Below the pieces are notes generated by a model. The model did no database searches. It was not told the DNA's origin and was given only the letters and a program-made list of their open reading frames with translations. From the NCBI GenBank assembly GCA_000149265.1, contig CH003364.1, positions 2,578,359 through 2,642,358 on the forward strand: a DNA stretch of 64,000 nucleotides. Direction: 5' to 3'. Shown here piece by piece: positions 1 to 12,600 of this stretch. This stretch comes from Ciona savignyi. Its lineage: Eukaryota > Chordata > Ascidiacea > Phlebobranchia > Cionidae. The translations under genes and the position numbers were made by a program. How positions within the stretch are numbered: position 1 is the stretch's first letter; each line of letters starts with the position of its first letter.

Positions 1-1130
1 TAAAGTCAGCCCTTTCAAAATCGCATAATATTACAGTCAGTCCTTTCAAAATCGAATAATATTAAAATCAGCCCTTACAAAATGGCTTAAATATTAAAGT
101 CAGCCCAATCAAAATGGCTAAAATATTAAAGTCAGCCCAATCAAAATCGCATAATATTAAAGTCAGTCCTTTCAAAATCGCATAATATTAAAGTCAGCCC
201 TTTCAACATCGCATAATAATAAAGTCAGCCCTTTCAACATCGCATAATAACGAAGTCAGCCATTTCAAAATCGCATAATATTAAAGTCAGCCCTTTTAAA
301 ATCGCATAATACTAAAGTCAGCCCTTTCAAAATCGCATAATATTAAAGTCAGCCCTTTCAAAATCGCATAATACTAAAGTCAGCTCTTTCAAAATCGCAT
401 AATATTAAAGTCAGCCCTTTCAACATCGCATAATATTAAAGTCAGCCCTTTTAAAATCGCATAATACTAAAGTCAGCCCTTTCAAAATCGCATAATATTA
501 AAGTCAGCCCTTTCAAAATCGCATAATACTAAAGTCAGCTATTTCAAAATTGCATAATATTAAAGTCAGCCCTTTCAACATCGCATAATATTAAAGTCAG
601 CCCTTTTAAAATCGCATAATACTAAAGTCAGCCCTTTCAAAATCGCATAATATTAAAGTCAGCCCTTTCAAAATCGCATAATAACGAAGTCAGCCCTTTC
701 AACATCGCATAATATTAAAGTCAACCCTTTCAACACAGCATAATAATAAAGTCAGCCCTTTCAACATCGCATAATAACGAAGTCAGCCATTTCAACATCG
801 CAAAATATTAAAGTCAGCCCTTTTCAACATCGCATAATAACGAAGTCAGCCATTTCAACATCGCATAATAACGAAGTCAGCCCTTTCAACATCGCATAAA
901 AGTAAAGTCAGCCCTTTCAACATCGCAAAATAATAAAGTAAGCCCTTTCAACATCGCATAATAACGAAGTCAGCCCTTTCAACATCGCATAAAAGTAAAG
1001 TCAGCCCTTTCAAAATCGCATAATACTAAAGTCAGCCCTTTCAACATCGCATAATATTAAAGTCAGCCCTTTCAAATTGCATAATATTAAAGTCAGCCCT
1101 TTCAAAGTCGCATAATATTGAAGTCCGCCC
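1..1130. repeat. 31-bp tandem repeat array
   Basis: About 36 head-to-tail copies of a unit close to 31 bp, with the core AAGTCAGCCCTTTCAAAATC followed by GCATAATATT. Copies differ by a few substitutions (CAAAATC versus CAACATC; ATATT versus ATAACG or ATACT), and higher-order blocks recur: a three-unit pattern repeats around 280-420, 440-560 and 590-700. The array starts before the window and decays after about 1080; degenerate fragments (AAGTCAGCC) reappear near 1238-1285. No spacers and no coding potential. Confidence 0.95.
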
Positions 1131-1604
1131 TTTCGGCATCACGTAATATAAAAATTAAACAATTTAACATGGCACAATTGTAAACTAATATTTGTTACTT
1201 TCAAATTTAAATGTATGTTTTTGTTCGGCAACACTTTTTCGAAGTCAGCCTTTTAAGCCCGGTCAGCCAGTCAGCCTTTTAGTGCGTTCCTATTTTCGGA
1301 CATATTGGATATGGCATCATGATCTCCAAGTTGATATCAAAATGTATCGTACTCTTATTTTCTAACCAACTTAACGATATTTGGCAGTCAAATCTTTAAG
1401 AATTTGCTGAAATAAATACACCTAATTAAAACCAATGCACTATTGTTTTCACATAAAAACTATTTCGATCGAATTCAAAGAAATTTTAGTCAGGAAGCTC
1501 CTCAATATTCTTAGTCATCTGCAACACTATTCAGAAACATCTTTCTATTACCTTCGTCTGATTAAAATCAATGCGCTCTTATGCTGTTTTAAAAAGTAAC
1601 TTGT
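1131..1604. other. Unique spacer between two tandem arrays
   Basis: AT-rich single-copy DNA between the two arrays. It holds degenerate pieces of the 31-bp unit at about 1238-1285. I see no gene, promoter or RNA in it. Confidence 0.6.
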
Positions 1605-2050
1605 CGCCTCTAAAAAAGTGTCGTGTCGCCTCTAAAAAAGTGTCGTGTCGCCTCTGAAAAAGTGGCGTGTCGCCTCGGAAAAAGTGGCGTGTCGCCTCGA
1701 AAAAAGTGGCGTGTCGCCTCGAAAAAATTGGCGTGTCGCCTCGAAAAAAGTGGCGTGTCGCCTCGGAAAAAGTGGCGTGTCGCCTCGAAAAAAGTGGCGT
1801 GTCGCCTCTGAAAAAGTGGCGTGTCGCCTCGAAAAAAGTGGCGTGTCGCCTCGAAAAAATTGGCGTGTCGCCTCGAAAAAAGTGGCGTGTCGCCTCGGAA
1901 AAAGTGGCGTGTCGCCTCGAAAAAAGTGGCGTGTCGCCTCTGAAAAAAGTGGCGTGTCGTCTCGAAAAGAGTGGCGTGTCGCCTCTGAAAAAGTGGCGTG
2001 TCGTCTCGAAAAGAGTGGCGTGTCGCCTCTGAAAAAGTGGCGTGTCGCAT
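1605..2050. repeat. 22-bp tandem repeat array
   Basis: About 20 copies of a 22-bp unit, GTGGCGTGTCGCCTCGAAAA followed by AA, each pairing a GC-rich half with a run of A. Variants carry CTCTG or CTCGG in place of CTCGA. Because 22 is not a multiple of three and the unit lacks stops, several frames on both strands stay open for hundreds of bases. These low-complexity reading frames are artefacts of the repeat and not genes. Confidence 0.95.
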
Positions 2051-2395
2051 GCGTCATTTTTTGGTGAACAGCCCGTCTCACAAGAAGGGCCTTTCCCTTT
2101 TTCCGATCAATCTGCAAAATTTGCAAAACGTTACGTGTGCAGAAATCCAAGCTACCAATCAAAAAGTAGGCGAGTAGCACGATAAAAGTTAGGACAGAAA
2201 TACAGGCAGTTAAGTAACATGTCGAGACAAATATTGGTTGACACCTCGACAAGAGTAAAATCATGTGGCAAACTAGAGAGAAGTAAAATTAACCAGTAAA
2301 CTAACGTGACATGCAGTAAAACAACAAATTCAAAACAACACTCAAAATCTTTTTAGTGAGTTTTTACTCAACCACTGAGTGTCCACTTGTATCAC

Positions 2396-2705
2396 ACCTC
2401 TAATTAGTAATTACTACAGCATCGTCTGGATCGGGTGCTTGGAACCCTAACCCTACCGGTACCTCTAAATACTACAGGACCGCATGGTGCGCTTAAATCG
2501 CTTGGAGAGCTTGGAGCGCTTGGATCGCTTACTATACTTCGTAATTAGTACAAAAGCCATGATAGTAATGTTAGGGTTGGGGTTAAAGTTAGTTCTGGGG
2601 TTGAGATTAGTGTTTGGGTCAGGGTTAGAATTACTTTCCATAGCAATATAAGTGATACAAGCGCTCCAAGCGGTCCTGTAGTAATTAGAGGTACCAGGTA
2701 AGCAC
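2396..2705. repeat. Inverted-repeat element with telomere-like core
   Basis: Two 26-bp arms face each other: 2459-2484 (GGTACCTCTAAATACTACAG and on) and 2670-2695, which is its reverse complement with one mismatch. Similarity extends inward through TTGGAGCGCTTG-like sequence. A third, direct copy of the arm motif lies at 2396-2420. The interior has loose G-rich hexamers (GTTAGGGTTGGGGTT near 2570-2630) and ACCCTAACCC lies just outside at about 2444. Structure resembles a small non-autonomous element or foldback repeat. No target-site duplication was clear. Confidence 0.6.
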
Positions 2706-3273
2706 ACGTACTCGTCAGAGGTTTTTAATTCATTTTATTGTTCGACTTTTAAGCAACATTAAATGAACATGTAAAACAAAATTAAATAAAAGAAAAACAT
2801 TTCTACACTATAGACACCGATAAAACCCAAGGGTTAACTAGTCTTGTGTTAAGTAAGTACCCGACTTAACTATGACTGAATGCTTGTCCATCAGTAAAAC
2901 ATTTTAGGATTTTTCTATGTTGTGAAATTTGTCTACAAAATGTTTTATTTTCAAAATTGTCTTGAATTAAGAAATACAGTACTACAAAATCTATATAAAC
3001 TGTAAATCGATCAAAACAAACTGTTAAATAAAAGACTATATATATGGATTTATGATAACTGAAAAATATGTTTGAGATGCACTAACTATGCTTTGAAGAC
3101 TGCCATAGGGCAACTCATGGGCCATGGCAAACGTGGTGACGAATAAAAGCCGATCAAGTAATGGGATAAAAAGACCTAATAATCATATGCATGTTGGGTT
3201 ATTTTAAAGTGGTGTTAAATTATTATTATTTATTTCACAATATTAAAATCATGGTAAATGCACAGCCTTAGAT

Positions 3274-3602
3274 CAGTAATTCCCAAACATTTTTCTCGTT
3301 CCATTTTTAGCTTTTGTACAGTGTTTGTGTGCCACCTATTTTACATTTAAATGGTTGTGTTAAACTGTGGCTACATGTTTGGGTTACCCGCCTTCGGTTC
3401 TATCCAAAAAACAATTAAAAAAAATGTTATGTCATAAACGTTTGAAATCTCAAATTAAAGAATAAATATATGCAATATTACAAATTACTCAATTTGAAAG
3501 TTTTAAAAAATAAAAGGTTTTGCAAATTTAGTATGCTGAAGTTAGTCGCATACCACATGAAAGACTCTCCGTGGTACATGCACCACCGTTTAAAAATTAC
3601 TG
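3274..3602. mobile_element. hAT-like MITE
   Basis: A 329-bp element with short terminal inverted repeats: it begins CAGTAATTCCCAAAC and ends with GTTTAAAAATTACTG. It is flanked by an imperfect 8-bp duplication, CCTTAGAT at 3266-3273 and CCTTGAAT at 3603-3610. Terminal CAG/CTG and 8-bp target duplications are typical of hAT-family DNA transposons. No transposase is present, so it is non-autonomous. Confidence 0.65.
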
Positions 3603-3610
3603 CCTTGAAT

Positions 3611-4120
3611 GATACTTTGTCTGTGATGCTATATTGCATGTTTTTTTAATAATTTATTCCGTGTGCCTAAAGCAATAAAAACTTTTTTCTTACATGGATG
3701 ATCGTGTCGTGTGATTGGTACAGAGTCCAACATTTGCTAATAAACAAGTCTTCCTGAGGCACATACAGTACATTTCAATAGATCAACTGATTGCCAGGGA
3801 ATAGTTTTAAACTTAATTTCCTGATAAATTTTGCTTTGTATTATAAATCGCTGTTATAGTCAAGCTGCATATTCATTGCACATGAGTACATTATTTTTTT
3901 TTTATATGCTAATATATGGCATTGCAAATATTTTCTTAATATTTTGTTCTATGTAGTGCCTGAAGCAATGAAAACTTTTCTTACTTATCATGGGATGGGT
4001 ACAAAGTCCAATGCAGCCTTTAAATAAAATATAACAAGTCAATTGATGCATTGTTTAGTATTTCATAGAGTGAAGGTGGTCAATAGTTTTTGTACAGTTA
4101 ATTGACAAGACCTTTTCGCA
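3611..4120. other. Upstream region of first FATP gene
   Basis: AT-rich DNA leading into the first FATP gene. It contains two related segments (about 3665-3740 and 3957-4010), each including a GTGCCT(G/A)AAGCAAT-like stretch and ACAAAGTCCAA or ACAGAGTCCAA, so a short diverged duplication is likely. An acceptor-like pyrimidine run with CAG ends at 4096, 24 bases before the start codon. No clear TATA box. Confidence 0.4.
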
Positions 4121-7100
4121 ATGTTGAATTTGGTTGATATGGTTCCTTACGCTGTGGCAGTTCCAGCTGGATTCGTTCTTATTTGGCAGTTAATTAAGCG
4201 ATGGTATCCTTGGATACCCAATGACATCGCATTTCTATCAAAGATGATTAAAGCACTTAGAACAATGGCTTATTACAGAAAAAAAGATATCGCAGTTTGT
4301 GACCGGTATGTTAAATTTTTATGGATGTTGATTTACTTTAAAAAAATTTTACAGATTAACACTTTATTTGATAAATTATCTTTATCATTTATTTTCCTAT
4401 TTAATCCGACTTTGTATGAACCAAACTGTTTAAGAATTAAGTTGCCTTGTTAGCTATCATTCACCCATACTTGTGTTGCATATTTTATTGAATTATTTTA
4501 CAGCCTTGCTGAAGTAGCGAAATCAACTCCAGAACACCCTGCCATTTTGTATGAAGAAGAAATATTTAGTTATGGGCAGATGCACAAATTGACCAACCAA
4601 TATGCACATGCATTTCGCAGCTTGGGTGTTCAATCTGGACACAAGGTATAAAATATGCAGTAACATTTGGGCTCATATACTTATTTGGTGTAAAAGGTGT
4701 AATCAAAGTATCGATTCTCTCAGTTTTTTAAAACATTTTCCATATTTTGTTAAAAAAATACAAAAAAAATTAAAGTGAACATACATTTTTATATAACACC
4801 AAATATAATACCAATATAACACGACTAAATTTATTTAACAAAATCTCTTTGCTGCTGTTTCAGGTTGGGCTGATAATGATGAATGAGCCGCATTATATCG
4901 CTATATGGCTTGGATGCAATCGAATTGGGGCAGTGTGTTCGTTTTTGAATTTCAATCTGAAATCAAAATCGTTGCTGCATTGCATCGATTTGTCCGAGAT
5001 CAAGATTCTAGTTGCCGGATGTGACCCTTCCATTCTGGCGGTGAGAATTTTTTCAATCTTTTGACCCACCTGCGTCATCGTAGTGAATTGTAATTGTGCT
5101 ACATGTAGTTATGTAAATCTCGGCAGCTTTGTGACTGTTTTACGGAACAGACAGCAACCTACTTGTAGATAATACACTGCAGTATAATTTTACATTTGTG
5201 AAATCTAGTTACATAAATATAAGTTTAACCAGTTAGGTTAGATTGGTAATGGGTTGGTCATCAGACATTTTGTTGCATCAAAACCAGCTACTAGGTTCTA
5301 AAATATGTTGTGTCCTTGGTTAAGACAATTACAGAATGTCACCCTGAACCACCCCTTTGTTTTGTAATATTTGGACATAAACGCAAATATCCTAGGTTGT
5401 ATATAAATTAATATACCAATGTGTTGTTTTGTATTATTACAACTGCTTTATCTTTCCTTGGAAACTTCTAGTTTTCTTACCAAAAAACTTATTTTCTGCC
5501 CTAAGGCATTTTAATTGTCTAGTTAAGCCACTGTAATAGTTAATCTGCAGGGCCAGTACAATTATTAGCATAGTGTTTAATTGTATTTGCATACCAGTTG
5601 GCAGTAAGGTTTTAGCATCACAATTTGAAGTTAAAAATTTAATATTGCTTGGCACCCCTAATTTGAACTATCATTCTGCCAATCAAGACTAAAACGGATT
5701 GTTTAAATTTAATAAGAAACTATAATTTACCTGCAAAGTTAATGTGGCCATCTGGCAAAACTAAATAAGTATTTAATGTCACTATTTAGTGGTTCTCAAC
5801 TGAGGGTCTGTGAAAACTTCTATTATGCATAAAATTGTACAATAAGATTAAATAAGATAGGTTCTATATATAATATAAAATACATTTTTAGACGATTTGA
5901 AAAACTTTTTTAACATTTCATACTTCAATCTACTATTGCTTTAATTATTTAAGTTATAATTTTAAAACAATTTTCGTATTTAACAGGCCCTTAAAAATAT
6001 CGAAAATGAGCTTGAAGATCGTGGAATTACTGTTTACGTTCACGAAAAGGACCACACCAAGTTCCAGGCACTTGCTCCTCTCATTGGTAGGAGTTGTTTT
6101 TGTCATTCTGTGTGCTATTATGTTGAAACAAACACTAGTGGGGAAAATGGCGCAAATTTGTAGCCAACTAAATGCAGTAAACACTTATGACAAAAACAAT
6201 GTCACATATGTGGATATGTCAAGTAAAATACAAGAGTAAAGAACTGAGTGACACTAGCACTGTTTCAAAAATCTAGCATTCCTGTTATAGCTTTTTTTTA
6301 ACAGACAAGGCAAGTTCAGAGGATATTCCAAGATCTTGGAGAGGGGATGTAAAACACAGAGATCCAATCTGTTATATCTTTACATCAGGAACAACAGGTG
6401 GATTAAAATTTGAAATTTTCAGTTTTGTTTGCCTGTTCAGATATTAAATTCGATTCCAGCACTGCAACTGTGTGATTTGTACAATAAGTCATCCAAAACA
6501 ATAAAATATTAATGGCTGGATTTTAGACCTTTCTTTCAACATTTTTTATCATTCTTTTTTCAGGTTTACCCAAAGCTGTGAATGTAGACAACTCAAAATG
6601 TTTTGCCGGTGCCGCAATACTGGGTTTTGCTGAACCCAAGCCTTATGATGTTGTTTACACGAGTCTACCGCTCTACCATAGCTCTGGAGCAATCATAGGA
6701 ATTGTTGGGGCTATCCATCATGGTATGTGTCAGATAAAACAGATATTTTTTTTGTAACCGTTAAGGATGTATCCATGCTCAGTTTGGCAAGTGCATTGTG
6801 TTATTTTAGTTAATATTGTACAACCATGCTATCTTTTTCTGGCAAAACAAATTACTGTTTAATTAATTTAATAATTCTATGAATTATTATAAACGCTGTA
6901 AACAACATCAAAATTGTGAAGCTATTTCCGGGAAATTGGTATTGTTAGCATGACAACATGATGATGATGATTTATTGTTTGTTACCAGGCTGCACTGTTG
7001 CATTGAGAAAAAAGTTTTCTGCAAGCAATTTTTGGCCGGATTGTCGCAAATACAATGTGACTATTGTGCAGTACATTGGGGAAATTCTGCGCTATGTTTG

Positions 7101-10100
7101 CAAACAGCCTGTGGTAAGATTGTCTGATATGTTTCTTATTTTTATAAAGCCCTTTTGCCAGGTACTTTTTGCTACTTATTACTGTGACATAATTTGAATT
7201 AACACAGATTGTCACCCACAAGTTAACCACCAGTCCACCACTAATTGCAAAACCCCTTTTGACTAAATGTTTTGCAAGCAGGGTCCCAAACCACACTTGT
7301 TATATTTTAATTTTAGGCCTATATATATATATGTATATATAAACCATATATATGTATATCTATAGCTAAGTTTACCAACCACACCTTATTAGCTAACATT
7401 TCTGCATATTTTTTGCTAAATCTGTTATAAATACAAATAAAACAAGATTTACTTATTAAGGGCATAGTACTAAACAAACTATTTGCATCATTCCAGACAC
7501 CAGAGGATCGTAACCACAGTGTTCGTACCATTGTCGGCAACGGGTTGCGTCCCGATGTCTGGAAGCAGTTCCTGAGTCGCTTTGGAGCTCACATCCATGT
7601 TCTTGAGTTTTACGCGGCAACAGAGGGTAATGTGGGGTTTATAAACCTCCCCAACAAGTTTGGCTGCATTGGTACCTACTCTCCACTTATAAGGGTTAGT
7701 TTTGTTTCTCTTTTTATCAGCATTTGTCGTCAAACTTTTTATTTTAAGTTTTTCATTAAATCAAACCACTGGTGTTTTAATAGCAAAATTTTTAAAAATT
7801 AAGATTTTTTACAGATTATTGTCAAATACCTTGTACAGGATTTAATTTCCAAACCCTTATGGTCTTGTGACTAAGGTTTGTGGTTAAGTCTATTAGCAAT
7901 CTACATTACCATTACTCAATATATTAAAATGGGTTTATCAAATCAAAGTAATGATGAATGTCAATACTGTTATCAGCGTAAGGATAGGGGTGCAGTCAAG
8001 CATCCCTAAATTTGCAACACCGCATGTAAATTCTACTCGAAACTAAATAATACTATCTAAATTTTAATGAGTTAATATACTTTTTCGCCACTGTACATAC
8101 TTGTTTGTGTGAATTGCACATGCACTTTGTGTACGCGTGTTTTTTAGCCTAACTGTGTATCTTGTATGCCAAATTCACTTAGCCTTATTCTTATGCCTAT
8201 GCCCTATTCCTCTAAAGTAGACCCACTTACAGCAGATTTGGTAAACTGTTGGGGTTTGGTCTTGAAATAGGGGACTTGTTATGTAATAATGATTGCCATT
8301 GGAACTAAGTAATATTGATATTGGCAGGCAATTGGAAATTCACCCATTATTAAGTTTGATGTGGAAACTGAAGAATTGATCAGAGATTCAAATGGGAGGT
8401 ACTGAAACTTTTTTGTCGATTGTTTTTTGTTTTTTATCGATTGTAATTAACATCATAAAATTTGTGTAAGAAAAAATCCTTTCTTTGATCTTACATTGAT
8501 TTAAAAAAACAAACTTGTTACTGCTAAATGAGTGGATGTAAAAACACTAAATTATCGTAATTTATAAAATAAAACAATATTATTGGTAGTCTTGAACTAG
8601 TTGTCTAACCTAAATGAAACTTCTACAGCTAATATGTTATTGACGAAATTAACACATTTTTGGTAATAATCTTAACTCATTGATTCAGTGTCGCTAAATG
8701 GTGTTTATAATACTATGGTTCCTCATGTTAAAACGCTTATTGCTTTTAGCATGTTTAAAATTAATTGGTTCTTGGATTTCTTGCACTAAATGATAAATCT
8801 TTTCAAAATTAAAGAATTATTTTATGAAAATTTGCTAATTCCTTAAAGGTCTTTAGTTAAACACTTAATTCATTTATCGATCTGTAAAACTGTGCATTAA
8901 TTCACAGTTGTGCGGCTGAACATTTAACACAAACGATTCATATATTGAGATTTATAATAAAATGTCTTAGTAATGATCCTATCATGGATTCCAAACTTTA
9001 TTAACAGTTTTCAAAACAAAAGGTTAACACTGGTTAGACATATTTGTTGTCAGATAGCCACTTCAAATTAATAAATATTAAACTGAATCAAGAGTAAACC
9101 AAAGAAAATCATTGTTTTATACAGACCCATTAAGTGTCCACCAAATGAACCAGGATTGTTGGTTGGTAAAATAACCAACTCTACCAGGATATCAAGTTAT
9201 AAAGGGAAGGAGGCTCTCACTGAGAAGAAGGTTCTACGGAACTTGTTTAAGGTTATTGAATTATATGCTGTTGATTTAAGTGGATTTGATACTTTTTTAT
9301 TGTTAGAAATGGAAAAGTATAGGGGTGGTGTCATTGTCACATTAGGCCTATCTAATGTCCATTTTTTTCTTATTTTTTGTTTAGCCAATTGAACACTGGG
9401 TAAAGGGTTCAAAAAAACGTCCATTTGCCTTGCCTCAGATTACAACCAATTACTGGTAAAATAAAAGCTGATTTCGATACCATAACCTTTTTACTAATAG
9501 TGCAACTAGTATTTAAGCTAACCAGTTGGATAAATGGGTATAAACTATAAAAATATACGAACTGTGAAAAGAATAAAATAATAAGTTAATATTCCGTTTC
9601 CATGAAAAAACAGATCAGGTCAATATGCCTTGGTATCTTTTTCTCCATGTTTATTAATATCACAAACGGAGATCATGCACTTAATCCAGTGAAATGATTT
9701 TCCAGCAAGGAGATGCCTTCTTCAACACTGGCGACCTTCTAATGTACGACGACGAATACCGACTCTATTTCTGCGACCGCGTGGGTGACACGTTTCGATG
9801 GAAAGGGGAAAACGTGTCAACCAACGAAGTGAGCGATACGATCGCAGATGCTGGTGGTATCAAGGAGTGCAATGTATATGGGGTCAAAGTACCTGGTGAG
9901 TGGATTATCTTACACAGTTTTTCTGTGTCATGGTCTCATGGAATTGGTTAATGTTTAATAATGTTATAAGGTAATAAATGTGATAAGTGCGTAATCTTAG
10001 GTGATAAGTGCATATAATGTTTATATGTACCCTTGGGCCTGACTGGTATTTTTCCTCTTGTGTCACTGGACAAGTCATGAAACGAACATTGACCACATTT

Positions 10101-10753
10101 GGGTTTTAAATAAATTGTTTGTTAAAATTGTGAGTAAAATGAAATGCTTGTTAATAAAATTTGCTATGTGAAAAATTTATTGGTAAGCATACATTTTAGC
10201 ATTTAAAGTGTTGGATTGGTCAATCTATAACTCGACCTTTACAGGTCATGATGGCAGGGCTGGTATGGTGACTGTTGTGCTGGAAGCTGAAGAACTGGAT
10301 GGAGCTTCTTTGTACCAACATATGGTTGATAGCTTACCCTCCTATGCCAGACCACTCTTTGTTAGGTGAGGTTGCAAGCCTGCTTACCAAGTTTCCATGT
10401 ATTTGACTGATTCGGTGTATTAGTAGTTTATTAAGTGATTGTGGGCATGTGGGTCTCTGCCGAACCTAGGTAGAAGATCAATTAGTTTTTATTCCCACTC
10501 AGCCTACCCTACTGTTTAAAAAAATGATTTCATAAATGATAAACTCCTGTTTAAATTCGAAAATAGAGTTCAGGATGAGCTTGAGGTGACCGGGACTTTC
10601 AAACGACGCAAAGTGAACCTGCAGAACGAAGGCTTCGACCTCACAAAAGTCGGTGATGACAAGCTCTATTTCATGTGTTCCGAAATGAAGGCTTATGTTC
10701 CACTTAATGACGAGATGCAAAAGAAAATTGAAGATGGGGACTTGCGTTTGTAA
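4121..10753 (+). CDS. SLC27A: FATP/very-long-chain acyl-CoA synthetase, SLC27A family (copy 1)
   Basis: Thirteen exons: 4121-4305, 4504-4645, 4864-5040, 5987-6086, 6305-6397, 6564-6722, 6989-7113, 7497-7694, 8328-8398, 9125-9251, 9706-9895, 10245-10365, 10567-10753. All have GT/AG borders and join in frame to 624 residues, a normal SLC27A length (about 620-650). The N-terminus has a hydrophobic helix (about residues 8-24). The AMP-binding motif [14 protein letters not shown] lies at about 224-237, and the family signature [14 protein letters not shown] at about 483-496, followed by NVYGV. The C-terminus ends LRL. Such enzymes activate long- and very-long-chain fatty acids to acyl-CoA at membranes, coupling this to uptake. 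Similarity looks closest to the SLC27A2/A3/A6 branch; the exact orthology is inference. Copy 2 follows 1.8 kb downstream on the same strand. Confidence 0.93.
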
Positions 10754-12600
10754 AACTTATAACTTCTCGCTTTGGTGGCAAACTATATCTTTGGTTGAAA
10801 GTTGGATTATTTAATTTTGAACGTGCAGTACTAACTTTACTCTTTTTATTTGAACAAATCAGGAAAATGACATGCATAAATTGCCATGACCCATTTAGCA
10901 CCTGACAATACCTTCCTACCTAAAATACTATATAACCTCCATTTAAGTTTACAGTTTATTTAATACAATCCTCGTAAATATTATTTTAAAACTTCTCTCA
11001 TTAAAAATTAATCATGCAATATAATTTTGCACTATTTATCTTACAAAAAATAATGAAATCTGGACCTATGCATCATTCAACTTTATATTCTTGTAATTAT
11101 ATACCTTTCATCATTTGGTATAAAAATAAGAGATTCAAGACCACTTTTAAACAAGTTGGTTTTTGTATTTGATATAAGAATTTTTCGTTTTGATACAAAC
11201 ATCTTCTCATTCCATTAATATTATAGAACAATTATTATCATGAATGCAGTTTATAATTGCATTTATCTGTTTATTTTTTTAATAATTTACATAAGTCACA
11301 TATTTCCAACCTTAGTAAAGATGTACATAAAAGTGTTATCATGCAATTTATACGACATTAATATAATAATAATGTACTAATTGTAATTCTTCATTTACCT
11401 TGATTTATAATCGGTGTTAAATGTATGAACTCACAATATACGATTCTGGATTATTCTCTTGGGCTTAAAATCTTGGATTTCAAGTTTTTCCAAAACTATT
11501 TTTGTTCAATTTAAATGGCAGGGAATGAATACATCATGTTCCCTTTGATACAGACATGTTTTGAACAATAACCACTTTTATGAGCTTGATTTTTTTATCC
11601 AATTCCGTTATCTAATCTATTTTGCAATTTTACCATCAGCATATTTGATAATTGAACTTTTGAATTCTGCATTTAAACTTGCCTAATTATACTTACAAAT
11701 TATGTTTAGAAACCCGAATACTGCAAGTTAAACTCAATTGGAAATTTGCTTTTTAATACAAACTAATTTGTAAATACCAGAGGCTATTGATGCATGTTAG
11801 GATGAAGTGTGTATTTGTGATAATCCAACTATTACTGATTTTTCTCTATATTGACTTTCAGTATTTTTGTTCAAGAAGCTAAAACAATGCAAATGTACTG
11901 GACTGGCACTGAATAGGTCTCTTGAAGTTTACCATAATATTAACCATTATATTTGTATATTATTACTATAAGTTTTTAATGAGAATGTTACTATTGTGCC
12001 TTAATTTTGCCACAATCTAAAATTATTTTACGAGGTGATTTTCATAATCCATGTAGTGTAATGAATTGTACCATTGTGCATTACTTTTTTGGTATAAATA
12101 AAAGTGTTGTAATGATTTGTAGTAGCTGTAGTGATTTTACTACGCTGTATTAATTTTTTCAGATTCTAAAATGTATTAGGTGATTTGCAGGAGAGGTTAG
12201 GTAAAAATGGTTTTTGATTTGAAATATTAAGAACACTTTGACATTTCAAGAGATTTTTTTCTCTAAAATTCTTTGACAATTAATCTCAGGTGAGAATTAT
12301 TTTTTTTTATATATTTCTTAATTTCTATGGTGGTAACTAAATTTAAAATAATTAAAACTAAGATACATTTTAGCAGTAGTTTACATTGGTAGTCTTTAAA
12401 TGGGTTACAGTTTTATTGTCAATGTAAAACTGTAATTAACATGTTTATTATGATGGTTAATCAGAAAAATGTAAATTAATCTATATAAAATTCTGTAATC
12501 TATAAATTTATGTTTTTATTTATAAAATTATTTTCCTTTCTGGTGGCATAAATGCGTTGTCCATATCCAAGTACTGACTTGCTTGCATTTCTTTTTTAGG
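10754..12600 (+). other. 3' UTR and intergenic DNA between the FATP copies
   Basis: Very AT-rich DNA following the first FATP stop codon. A plausible polyadenylation signal AATAAA lies at 12097-12102 and others are possible upstream, so the 3' end is uncertain. At 12591-12599 a pyrimidine run ending in TAG sits one base before the ATG of copy 2. I see no other gene. Confidence 0.5.

Noticed and set aside
1..1130. CRISPR array
   Set aside because: The 31-bp units are directly contiguous with no unique spacers, and the setting is a eukaryotic genome.
1610..2264. Long open frames on both strands over the 22-bp array
   Set aside because: The unit is stop-free and not a multiple of three, so several frames stay open by construction. 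The product is simple repetition with no domain.
2440..2460. Telomere or interstitial telomeric array
   Set aside because: Only about two CCCTAA units are intact, and the G-rich interior is too degenerate.
5785..5830. Fourth hAT MITE (GTGGTTCTCAACTGAGGGTC)
   Set aside because: A left-terminus-like start is visible, but I could not find a matching right end or target duplication.
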